Shown one piece after another: positions 1-9,671 of a DNA stretch of 64,000 bases (position 1 is the stretch's first letter; every line of letters starts with the position of its first letter). The translations under genes and the position numbers were made by a program. The notes under the pieces are model-generated. The model was not told the DNA's origin. It made no database searches and saw nothing but the letters and a program-made list of their open reading frames with translations. Source of the stretch: Termitomyces sp. T153 (taxonomy: Eukaryota > Basidiomycota > Agaricomycetes > Agaricales > Lyophyllaceae); contig JACKQL020000023.1 in the NCBI GenBank assembly GCA_018296165.2, positions 744,001-808,000 on the forward strand. Direction: 5' to 3'.

Positions 1-2279
1 ATAATGAACCATTGGAGATTGTAGCTGCCAGGCCTAATGCAGACAAGACTGCACTTACTGCTTGGTTTGAAGCCAATGCCAGATGCCCTAATAACAACAC
101 CACTTATCACAGCTTTCCAATCAAGTTTGTCTATAAAGCTTCTAAAAGAAGTTGGAAGGAGAGGCAAAGAGGAACAGCTATTGGAAGGATGTACTTTGCT
201 TCACCCAAACAGGGAGAAAGGTTCTACCTTAGGATGCTCCTGACAGTTGTGATGAATGCAAAATCATGGGCCAACCTTAGAACAGTCAATGGCCACACCT
301 ATCCTACTTAGAAAGAGGCATGCAAGGCCCTTGGCCTTTTGGAAGATGATGCAGAATGGAGGCAATGTCTTGCTGAAGCTGCTCCAATCCAATCAGGATC
401 AGCTCTCAGACACAGCTCTTTTGCACTATATTATTTCACTGTGCTCCTACCACTCCAGAGGCTCTATGAAATGAATTCAAGCACTCTATTTGTGATGATC
501 TTAGACACAGATTGGAGGATATCCAGCAGTACAGAGATAGAGTCTTTACTGATGAAGATGTTTATGACTATGGCCTTCATCTGATCAATGACAACTTGAA
601 GAATTCTGGCAAGTCTCCTCAAGACTTTTCTAACATGCCAGAACCTCAACAAGTTTGGAATGTAATTCCAGGTAAGCCAGCCATTGTATATAGAATTGAC
701 TCTAGGACTGATCAAACAATTTTAGGCAATAGACTTTTGCAAGAAGAAACAGATTATGATGTTGAGGAGTTGAAGAGAAGGGTGAATGAAAACAAGGCCA
801 GGTTGAATAGTGAACAATGAGGGGCCTTCAATGAAGTTTTGGACTCTGTGGACAACAACTTGGGCAAAATGATATTCATTCACAGTGCTGGTGGATGTGG
901 CAAAACATATGTCTGCAACACTTTAGCTTCTGCTGTTTGGTCCAATGGAGATGTGGCATTATGTGTAGCATCATCTGGGATTGCTGCCTTATTGCTAGAG
1001 GGTAGTAGAACTGCACATTCAAGGTTTAAAATCCCCATTCTTTCTCTAGATACATCCATTGCCAATATCAAAAGAGGAACTCAGTTGTCTCAACTCCTAC
1101 TCCAGACCAAAGTTGTCATCTGGGATGAAGTTCCAATGCAACACAAAAATGCCATTGACTTTGTGGATCAAGGGTTCAGGGACATCCTGGAGAAGGATGT
1201 TCCTTTTGGTGGAGTGACTGTGGTGTTTGGAGGAGATTTTAGGCAAACTCTCCCAGTTATCCAACAAGGACTCAGGCAGCAGATGATTGCTGCTTCACTC
1301 AAAAGAGGAAGACTTTGGGATCAGATTCAAGTACACTATTTGGTTCAAAACATGAGATTGGATCAGACTCCTGATAATGCTGCTCATGCAGCATGGTTGT
1401 TAGATGTTGGTGCTTGAAAAAACCTTGGGCCTGGAGAAACAGTACAACCTCCTGCAAGTATGATCTGTGATGACAGTTCTATCAAAGGATTAATCTCTTC
1501 CACTTATCCTCATATTAATCACTATCAAGATAATTAGTATTACCTGGACCAAACCATTCTTTCTGGCAAGAACTCTGATATAGAGGATATTAACTCAGAA
1601 GTTCTGCAGAAATGTCCAGGAGAAGAGAAAATCTTGAAATGTTAATGACCTGACATTGTATCCAATGGAATACCTCAACTCTTCAAAAGCCAGTAATTTG
1701 CCTTTAGCTAAATTGGCTCTGAAGATTGGTGTTCCTGTCATGCTGCTCAGGAATCTAGATACAACCAAAGGACTTTGCAATGGGACAAGAATGATTGTCA
1801 CCCACATCAGCACTAGAGTTCTCAGATGTTGGATCATCAGTGGAGATGCCAAGTTTGCAGGATCAATTGTTGTGATTCCAAGAATCAACATAGATGTCTC
1901 TGAAGAGGATTTGCCAATTCAATTGCACAGGAGACAATTCCCACTTTGATTGGCCTTTGCTATGACAATCAACAAGTCTCAGGGTCAATGAGTCAAGCAT
2001 GTTGGATTGGACCTTTGATCAGGAGTTTTTGCACATGGCCAACTTTATGTTGCACTCTCTCAATGCACATAAGGAGATTGTATCAAAGTGATTTTGGACC
2101 CAGAAAACACATCAAGAAAGACTGCAAATATTGTCTATCAAAATCCTGAATGGTTTACAAATGTAAGTGTGACTTTTGTTGGATTCAGGCAACAAATTGC
2201 TGACTTCTATGAACTTCAGTACCTAATGTATATAGTTGGACCATGTAGTATAGATATTCCCAATGGTTTACAAATGTAA
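1..2279 (+). pseudogene. Helitron Pif1-type helicase, C-terminal part, decayed
   Basis: The encoded protein would be the SF1B (Pif1-like) helicase half of a Helitron RepHel protein, which unwinds DNA during rolling-circle transposition. Readable pieces are 12-311, 339-460, 512-820, 839-1417, 1656-1949 and 1946-2270. Motifs seen are a Walker A GGCGKT near 890-907, a Walker B-like VIWDEVP near 1110-1130, GGDFRQTLP near 1230-1255 and INKSQGQ near 1970-1990. Stops at 309, 818 (CAATGA, expected CGA) and 1988, and a frameshift near 420-430, are shared with the copy at 40-42 kb. The TGA at 472 and the TGA at 1415 are private to this copy. No functional protein is possible. Confidence 0.88.
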
Positions 2280-2575
2280 TTGTGACAGTTTATAAATTTA
2301 CTTTGTTAGTCCTGACTTCAACTTTTCAATATAAACCAGTGGAGATTTCTTGATAATGTATTATAGATATATGATTAGTTTGTATATAATATCTCAGCAT
2401 CAAATTGTAATAGAAAAGAAATACTGAGCAAATTGAATGAAGTAAGGTTAAGTTTGAATGTCAGCATGAGTTAAGAGAATGCAAAGTCCTAACCAAACAG
2501 GTCTGGGACTTAGCATCAAGTTTGAAATACAAGGACCTAACCAAATGAAGTGAGGTTGGGTTGAGGATGAAGCAA

Positions 2576-2613
2576 GAGCTACAGGCCCATGCCAAAGGCA
2601 TGGACCATAGCTC
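2576..2613 (+). other. Helitron 3' terminal hairpin
   Basis: Imperfect inverted repeat with outer arms GAGCTA/TAGCTC and a GCC-AAA-GGC apex. Most mismatches in the stem are C/T or G/A and would disappear if ancestral CpGs were restored. The same structure ends the elements at 4829-4866 (+) and 39325-39362 (-). Helitrons typically carry a short hairpin just inside the 3' terminus. Confidence 0.8.
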
Positions 2614-3286
2614 ATCTATAACATATGGAAAAACTCCTGGGAAAGTTGCTGTGCCTATGTGACAACTTTTGTGCTGAGTAAGGCTGGCCAAGAACCTTCC
2701 TTTTTGAGTAACTTGGCTGTTTTTTGCACTTTGAATGGGGAAAAAAATGGCATCACAGACAGGTTTGGTTGATAGCATGTGTACAATGAATCTATTGTTT
2801 ATTTGAGGCATTAAGATTGATATTTCAGGCAATTTTCAGCCTTTTTCAGGCATCACTTATGTGAAATGTACTGTCTTTTAATGTGCCTCTTCAAGCAATC
2901 TTGCTGTTCTTTGAAGAAGAAGCATGTCCCATGCATGTATTTCCTATCAAAGAAAGTCAAGAACAATGAATTTTATGATCAAAAATGGCCAAGGAAGTGA
3001 CATAAGACTCTTAAAAGCATCTAATTATTCTTTAGAAAGGAGAATAGTTGCCCTATGTATATCCCTGGGCAACTATGGTTCCTGAAGGACTTTGAGATGT
3101 TCATAACATACAGTATGTTTTGATTATGAATGTGACTTGAAATTAATTGCTGATAGCCTCTGACTTGGAAGTGTATTCTCTGATGTTAGGTGGTACCAAC
3201 ATTGAATTATAAAATTGAACAAAGTGAGGCTATACTTGGACTTGAGTGCTAATGGCTATATGCTGGCTTTTTGATTTCCAGGTGTG

Positions 3287-3684
3287 TGCTGATATGCTCC
3301 TATGCCACCTAGCTGCCATGCAGGAAACCAAAAGGAAGACCTAAACACTAGCAACTAGATAGGGTAGCTGGAAATAGGAAGTTAATAGGGGGCAAGTCAG
3401 TAACTGTCCCAGAAAGCAAGAGCTAATGGATGTAAAGGGAATGAGAAGTGAGAAATGTTGCCATTGCTAGCCTATCCAAAGTCCGGACTCTACATGATGT
3501 GGCTTGTGATCCATAAGTCTCATGGTGGCTAAAATCCTGTGCAAAGGCTATATTGTTACAGACCTTGGAGCTAGACCCCCATGTGATAAGTGTCATGACT
3601 TGTGCATGATCATGTACAATATAGTCAGCTGCTGTCTAACCAGAAATGCCAAAAATGGTGCTCAGCAACAATTGAGTCTTATTA
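3287..3684 (+). repeat. LTR-like dispersed repeat, short copy
   Basis: Shares both ends and several internal blocks with 61573-62752, including the opening block with GCTCCTATGCCACCTAG and the block AAATGCCAAAAA(A)TGGTGCTCAG. This copy lacks the middle 0.8 kb. It lies inside the non-autonomous Helitron. Ends are TG at the left and TTA (CA expected) at the right. A 5-bp duplication is only approximate (GTGTG / GTGTT). Confidence 0.6.
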
Positions 3685-4679
3685 GTGTTCAGACTTGAAA
3701 GTGTGTATTCTTATAGTTTTACAGTAATCTCAGTTATTATACTTTAGAGTCAACTTATTCCTAATCATCTCCAACTTTTCCTGCTTTCAATGGATATTTG
3801 ACTACATTATGACAGCCTCCAGAAAAGGATGATAAATTTAATTTAATATGCTAATAAAACCATTAGTCAAGATCAATATAGAACATGTAAAGTTGATAGT
3901 CCTCTGTCAAGGGACTGTAACAGGAGGTTTTTTGTTCACTACATGTATGTTTTAATAGATTGGATTGCTGATAGCTGTGGGCTAGGTCCTGTTTGTGAGG
4001 ATCTCTACAGGGCTTCTGATTTGAAGGTGTATATTTTGTGATTAGATGATTGTATGTCAGATATATTGAGTTGATGTGTAATAAATCTTCATTACATAGA
4101 GTATTGTCACCACTTTGGGAAAGAATTAAGTCAAAGGTCTGATTGCTAAGTCTTAGTACCACTTAGTGATACCATCAATGAGATTGTAGATATCTCATTA
4201 CTCAGGCTACTTTCCCTAATTTCTTTCTCTTTAGTATATTTTGTTGTCAAAAAATTGTCAAACATGCTCTTGAAAGTGTATAAGTAAAAAGGGACAAGGT
4301 GTAAGAGACTTTGATCCATCAATGATTTTAAATTTTCAAGTATATTGAAGATCTATTGAATGATAAATCACTTGGAAGAGTTGGAATATTAAAAACCTAA
4401 CCAGGTGAAGTGAGGTTTGGTCTGGATTTCAGCTTATGTTAGAAATAATGGAATATTCATAAAGGAAGGTTAATTTGACTCAGTGAAAAATAGTTGAAAT
4501 CTAAGTGAAGACTTACATCTACTGACATTGACAATGACAGGACTATCAACACATTAATTGAACAAGGAAGACTAAAGTCAGCATAGTGAAAGAGATGAGT
4601 GGTAAGGCTCCATTTATATGACAATATTGATTATTTTATTGAGGAACTCTTGACAATAACATGAAAGACTAAAGTGGAT

Positions 4680-4866
4680 AAACTGAGGTTGAGTCTGGGA
4701 CTTAGCATTGAGGCAACAAATACAAAGAACTAACCAAACAAACTGAGGTTGGGTCTGGGACTTAGCATTGAGGCAACAAATACAAAGACCTAACTGAACA
4801 AAGTGAGGTTGGGTCTGGAACTTAGCAAGAGCTGCAGGCCTGTGCCAGAGGCATGGACCATAGCTC
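4680..4866 (+). repeat. Helitron tail minisatellite plus 3' hairpin
   Basis: Two and a half units of about 60 bp (AACTGAGGTTG... at 4680 and 4740) are followed by the terminal hairpin 4829-4866. The same unit, at 59-bp period, forms the tail of the Helitron at 39373-39770. A lone degenerate unit lies near 4390-4440. Confidence 0.75.
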
Positions 4867-4867
4867 A

Positions 4868-5760
4868 TATCTTCTGATACTGGGACTTACAACTGTTCTA
4901 CAATTGAAGACTCAAAAAGCTTCTACCTTTTCTTGTGTGACATTATGATGTACTTGACACAAATGTCACATATTTTGAACAGGAACAGACTCCTAGCTTT
5001 TCTTATCTCACACTCTTACTCTTGTCACTAGACGTTGCCAGCCTGATCAACCAGCTCTACCAAAAAACATGAGCAACCACTTAAAAGATTTTATTACAAA
5101 ACTGAGTTGGACAACTCTGTAAGACCACCACCTCTCACCACTGGAAGCTCCAGGGGAGCTGGCAACCTTTCTGCCTCTATGGCAGATGCTCCCAAGTCTG
5201 TAGCAGACAGGGATGCTCACTTTACCAAAAGTGAAGGAATGTCAGTAGAAGGGCAATCTAGCCTTTGTTACAAAAGTCCAGCACTAAAAAGTACTGTGAC
5301 ACTTACTCCCACCTGACAGTAGACACCAGTAGTCCTGTCTTTGGTAGTACTAATATTATTTCTGAAGAATCTACTCCTGTACAAACTAGTAAGAAATACC
5401 AGCCCACTGTGGAAAAGGCTTCAAAATTGCTTCACTGGACTTACCCCTGACTAGGAAAGGGCAGTTAGCCATGCCTGTCTATCTATGACTAATGAGGGGA
5501 GAGAGCACATCAATCAATGTGCACATCAAGTCTGCAAGGCCCAATCTGAAGAGACTAAATTTTATGCCAATGGAAATTTTAGTGATTCCAAAAGTCTAGG
5601 CCTGGAAGCTAGCTTACTGGACAAGGGCAAGGGCACTGATCTGCATAACTTGGGAGGACACTGAAATGGATCTGGAGACACAGTATCAGTTACTCAATGA
5701 GATTGGATTGATAGGTGTCATACTGGCTAAGAGCAGCTGTAAAGCAAAATAAGTTGTAAG
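4868..5760 (+). repeat. Dispersed repeat R1 (plus copy) with decayed coding
   Basis: Inverted paralogue of 28326-29085. The readable frame 5107-5316, continuing frameshifted at 5265-5450 and on to about 5640, parallels the minus-strand frame at 28318-28728: both contain AHxTKSEGMS and YCDTYSHLTVDTS. The product is not recognised. The Ser/Thr-rich composition would suit a retroelement gag or ORF1, but that is only a guess. Its left border is the Helitron end at 4867. 5760-6119 holds short internal repeats (GTTGTRAGAC..., AACATTAAGTT) and no gene that I can support. Confidence 0.55.
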
Positions 5761-6124
5761 ACCTCAGTATTGCAACATTAAGTTAGGCAGCTGTATTAAT
5801 ATATCTGTAGAGCAAAATGAGTTGTGAGACTACAGGAATCTGTAAGTACCAAAGAAGTGAACTAGAAATATGTGTTACACAGTGTTGTAACATTAAGTTG
5901 TGCAGCTGAGGGAAAAACTTTTGTGTATCTAAGTATTTGTATCTTTGAAAATAAGGTTTCCAAACAAAGTCTGGTAAATATGAAGGAAGAAATAGTGGCA
6001 GAACATATACTAAGTACATAAAAGGAAAGTGATATGAAAATAGAAAAGAAAAATAAACCAGTAATAGGTAGAGCAGAGTCATACATCAACAGCAGCAAGT
6101 GGGGGCTGGCCATCATGAGGGCAA

Positions 6125-6866
6125 TGTCATGACCTGCTCCCAGAACTCCTGGACTTCTTTCCAAGTCACCCTGCTCCTCTGGAGTCCCCCCCAACACCCC
6201 CTTGACTCCTCCAACCTTTGTCCACCCACAGCACCCACCCCAGCTAACTCCAACACTTCTCTGGCAAACCCCAACAGCCCCCTGGCAAGCTCTGACACAT
6301 TCCCTGCAGGCCCTGACACTTCCCCTTTCCCTCCTGAGCCCCTGGAACCCTCCAACACTGTTCCTGACACTAGCATACATCACTGACTTGTCACCACAGC
6401 TTACCCAACCAGGTCCATAACATTACAATGACCCCAGGGCAGCCCACATACCCATCAGATCCCATCAGTATGTCACTGCAGCCCACCAACTGATCACAAC
6501 TAACACCTGTTGACTCTGTACAACTCCAATGAACTGTGTTGCCAGAACCCATCAATGTCAATTGATCCCCCATCAAACTCTGACCCTGCTCACATCACTT
6601 GTGTAGCCTCCATTTGCCCCACACCTTCAGTACTTGCCTCTGGACTTGTACCTGAGCCTTCCCCAAACCTGACCCTTTCTCATACCTTGTCTGAGACTTC
6701 CTTGGACCACCCTGGCCTTGTCTAGACTGCTTCCCTCCACTTATTCTCACAAATATCTGAAGTCCAGACCTGCCCAGAATGCTAGGTTATAAGTGCAGGA
6801 TGTCACATCCACCTAGTAAGGACTCACTCAGTTAAGCTGAGCCCCCATGGTCAGTGGAACCTGACA
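6125..6866. mobile_element. Solo LTR, old copy, TSD GGCAA
   Basis: Starts TGTCATGACC and ends GGAACCTGACA. It is flanked by the perfect 5-bp direct repeat GGCAA (6120-6124 and 6867-6871). It is a shorter, CpG-poor relative of the LTR at 58188-59355: both carry the GCTAACTCC/GACGGCCCC-type repeats (here AACTCCAAC/AACAGCCCC) and the same right-end block with GTAAGGACTCAC and GAGCCCCC. The opposite-strand 173-aa ORF at 5862-6383 is a shadow of this LTR. Confidence 0.85.
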
Positions 6867-6871
6867 GGCAA

Positions 6872-7510
6872 CAGTAGACCCTCACAAAGCTACCCCATCA
6901 AAAGACAACCCAATCCTGGAACCTTCATGGGTAGATAAAGTCAAGCCTGAGGTGGAACCCATTTTACCAAGAGAAACACTGTTGTATGAGGAAGTAAACC
7001 AATACATACATGAACAGAAAACTGGTTGAACTGATTGGTTGGGTAACTGACTATGAGATTAAGTCACATCTTACTAGACAGTCTGAGGGGAATACTTACC
7101 AGACTAGAGATGTGACCAAGCCTGTTGCCCAGGTCTCCAGTAAGAGTCAACTAGGCTGAGAATACAAGCACCATGGAGGCACAACCAGCAATGATCCCTC
7201 TGATAATTCATCCTCCTCCTCCTTCAACTCTGGGTCTGACAGCAATGGGAAAATTGCTTCCATTGTAAGTAGTTCAAATACTTTGGCTGGGTAGTCTTCC
7301 AGGTTCTAGAGGTTCTAGTTCCTCAAGTGAGTGATCTCAGGGATCTGTGAGCAACCAGGGCAGTCAGAGACAAAATTACTGCTAAGGCTGCAATAAGGGT
7401 AAGAGGGGTAAAAAGGAAAGGAAGTCTAAAAGATGGAAGTCTCACTGACACAGTAGGCCTTGACAAACATTGATCAAGCCCACCCCCCATCATGAAAAAG
7501 GCTGTCAACA
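6872..7510 (+). pseudogene. Decayed retroelement gag-like frame
   Basis: A plus-strand frame can be followed through several stops. It contains a charged segment near 7040-7150 (VTDYEIKSHLTRQSEGN), a serine-rich stretch near 7195-7250 (SDNSSSSSFNSGSDSNG) and a Lys/Arg cluster near 7395-7435. Basic plus Ser-rich character is common in Gypsy gag proteins, but no zinc knuckle or other diagnostic motif is visible. The solo LTR at 6125-6866 appears to be inserted in the same older element. Confidence 0.35.
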
Positions 7511-8690
7511 TACTTGGCCATGTATGGCCTGGGACCTCTTATTTTAAAGAAAGATAATTCTGAGGTCTTATTGCTGTACCCCATTAGTTAGTACCTTAGT
7601 CTCAATATTGCTTAAAGTCTTTATTTGTTTCCCAGCCTCACATGCAAGATTGCCAATTTTTGGTGACTTCTTTGCTTTCATCAAGCTAAAGTATGGCTGA
7701 GCACTTGGTGACACATCTCAGAAATGCTCAAAGGACATAATCATGGCATCTGGAATGTGCTTCTTCAGCTAGTCCTTATACAAAACAGAAGGGCAGAGTT
7801 CTGATGAAAGTTCAGATGAAGGGTGAGATTTATTCATTGTTGGCATTGGCCATGGCACAGTGAACATGCTGCAGAACTTCTCTAATTTATTGTCAGCCAT
7901 CAAGAGACAACAAACAACTATGGCAACAACCTTTCTGGGAAACTTTTCAAACCCAAGTACACAAATGTATTCTGCCACTCACCCAGGATTATTGCATTTC
8001 AGGACTGCCTTGGAACTTCTACTACCCCAATCTCCTCAGTACACAACATTCTGATCTGCTCCACCACCTGAACATTTAGGATTGAACTGCTTGTATTTAC
8101 AAAGTATGTTGTCTCTTCTCAAATCATGTATTGACCCTCATGTTGTTTATAGCAATCTACCACATGCTGGACCTTCTACATCACCATGCACCACACCCTT
8201 GCATCCAGCTGTATCCAGCTGCATCAGTCCACTCCAGTAGACTGTCACAATATACCACATCATCATGCCATACTACACTATTGTGCCATTCATATCATCT
8301 GTATGTTCTCTATTTTATTGCATCAACTTGTTACTCACTAGCTGCAGAAGTGACACAGATGATCAAGAGTAAGGGCTCTTGATAACCTTGTTGTGTTTAA
8401 ACTGCCATTGTATCTACATGTACATCTTAATAATTACCCTCACCCTATTATTGGCCAAAAGCCTATGTAATCACCTCCAGTATGTCACAAGACAACACCT
8501 CACTTTCAACCTCCATCATATTGTAGCCTCTTGATGTCCTTTCCCTCGTTATACTCTCTATTCCACACCCAAGCACACCAATTTGGCACCTATAGTTCTT
8601 GATGTCTATTGAGTATTCTTTACTATGAGTTAGTACTGGGCAACACAATCAAGTAACACAGCCTGTGCACATAAATCAACTGAATATTAT
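7511..8690. other. No supported gene; AT-rich, CpG-poor repeat debris
   Basis: Short ORFs on both strands (for example 7769-7978 and 8131-8382) have no motif and overlap one another. I see no ends, hairpins or duplications that define an element. The right edge, at about 8690, is a sharp change to CpG-containing sequence. Confidence 0.5.
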
Positions 8691-9124
8691 GTACTGTGAC
8701 AAATCGCATTTCTAGTAGTGTCCGTGCCAAGTCGCTCGTGACTCATGGATTTACTTACGCCCTCAGCAACTCGGTGACCGAGTTGATTTCTATTTCTTCA
8801 ACATTTTTTGTATGGAAATATGATTTACATTTCCTTTTTTAAGTTTTTCCTCTGTAAATTTGTTATATATTTTTTCCTCCTGTTTCCTGGGAGAAATGAA
8901 TTGAATTAATGAAGAGGAACACAGAAAGGAATAGATCAAGCCTTTGGATGCCTGTTCTGTCAACAAACTTGAATTGTTTTTATTGTGAAACACTTAATGA
9001 AATATCATAGAAATTTTCCTGTCGTTACCGACAGCAAAACAATGGTAAAAAGGTATCATTCTGACACAGGAAATAGTGTAGAAAAAGACATACATTTCAC
9101 TAACTCTTGCCTCAAGAAATCTTT

Positions 9125-9355
9125 TCAATATCTCCTATGGAAAAAGTTTCTAGTGATGGCATGACACATTTCTTTGTCATTTTTTCTGGCGGAAACAGCA
9201 GTGCTTGCTACACTGCCACTTCCCCTGCAACCTGCCATTAAATTTTGATGGCCGGCTTCCTGGCCACGTCCACTGACTTGAGGCTTGTCTTTCACTGGTT
9301 TCACGAGGGAGTTTCTATTTTTGTGAAGTACGCCTACGTCTACAGATTTTGACAT
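9125..9355 (-). CDS. Small hypothetical ORF downstream of FunK1
   Basis: A 76-aa ORF with ATG at 9355, beginning MSKSVDVGVLHKNRNS, in CpG-retaining sequence. Its last third runs into a stretch (about 9130-9200) that matches one arm of the foldback repeats at 12358-12790, so the C-terminus is repeat-derived. It may be the first exon of a truncated gene or simply 3' flank of FunK1. No function can be proposed. Confidence 0.2.
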   Translation of the reverse strand: MSKSVDVGVLHKNRNSLVKPVKDKPQVSGRGQEAGHQNLMAGCRGSGSVASTAVSARKNDKEMCHAITRNFFHRRY

Positions 9356-9671
9356 TTATGGTTATAAGCTGTTGTTATTTGTGTAGTATATCTATTCCTG
9401 TTGATCTCATTGTCGAGACCAGCGTATCAGTACGTGTATAATTCAAGTTGCTGATATTTGCGCAGTCGACCATTTGACCTCATACACCGTGTTTTCAAAA
9501 CTTGTAAACCTAATCGATTTTTCACTCCAATATATTCGCTGGATGTATAGTCCAAGCCATATAATGTTCTTGGAGAGATAAAATAGAAGTCATGGTGAAA
9601 CTCGGACATGATAGGATGTGATATATGAGTAGATGGATATAAGTGCGTATGTTTAATGTTGTACACAAGTA

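Larger units (their letters stand above)
1..2614 (+). mobile_element. Helitron copy 1, 3' part (runs off the left edge)
   Basis: This is the 3' part of a rolling-circle Helitron, cut by the window edge. It is a close inverted copy of 39324-42244 in the Helitron at 39-47 kb: the same helicase frame, the same 3' tail and the same terminal hairpin. It ends at the bases CTCA (2611-2614) straight after a hairpin at 2576-2613. A partial 59-bp tail repeat lies at about 2500-2575. The next base starts a second Helitron. Identity to the other copy is high by eye but was not computed. It carries its own extra lesions, for example a stop at 1415-1417 and a short deletion near 1625-1650. Confidence 0.88.
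2615..4867 (+). mobile_element. Non-autonomous Helitron (2253 bp), tandem to copy 1
   Basis: The 5' end TCTATA at 2615 matches the 5' end of the full Helitron (minus strand from 46792) at about 33 of 40 bases, including the shared block ACTCCTGGGAAAGT. The 3' end has the family's 60-bp tail repeats (about 4680-4828) and terminal hairpin (4829-4866), then CTCA followed by T. Between these ends there is no Rep or helicase coding, only AT-rich sequence and an LTR-like repeat (3287-3684). It is therefore a deleted or non-autonomous derivative. It begins on the base after the preceding Helitron ends. Confidence 0.8.

Noticed and set aside
5862..6383. 173-aa ORF on the minus strand
   Set aside because: It overlaps the solo LTR 6125-6866; its Gly/Arg-rich reading is the complement of Pro/Ser-coding LTR repeats with no motif.
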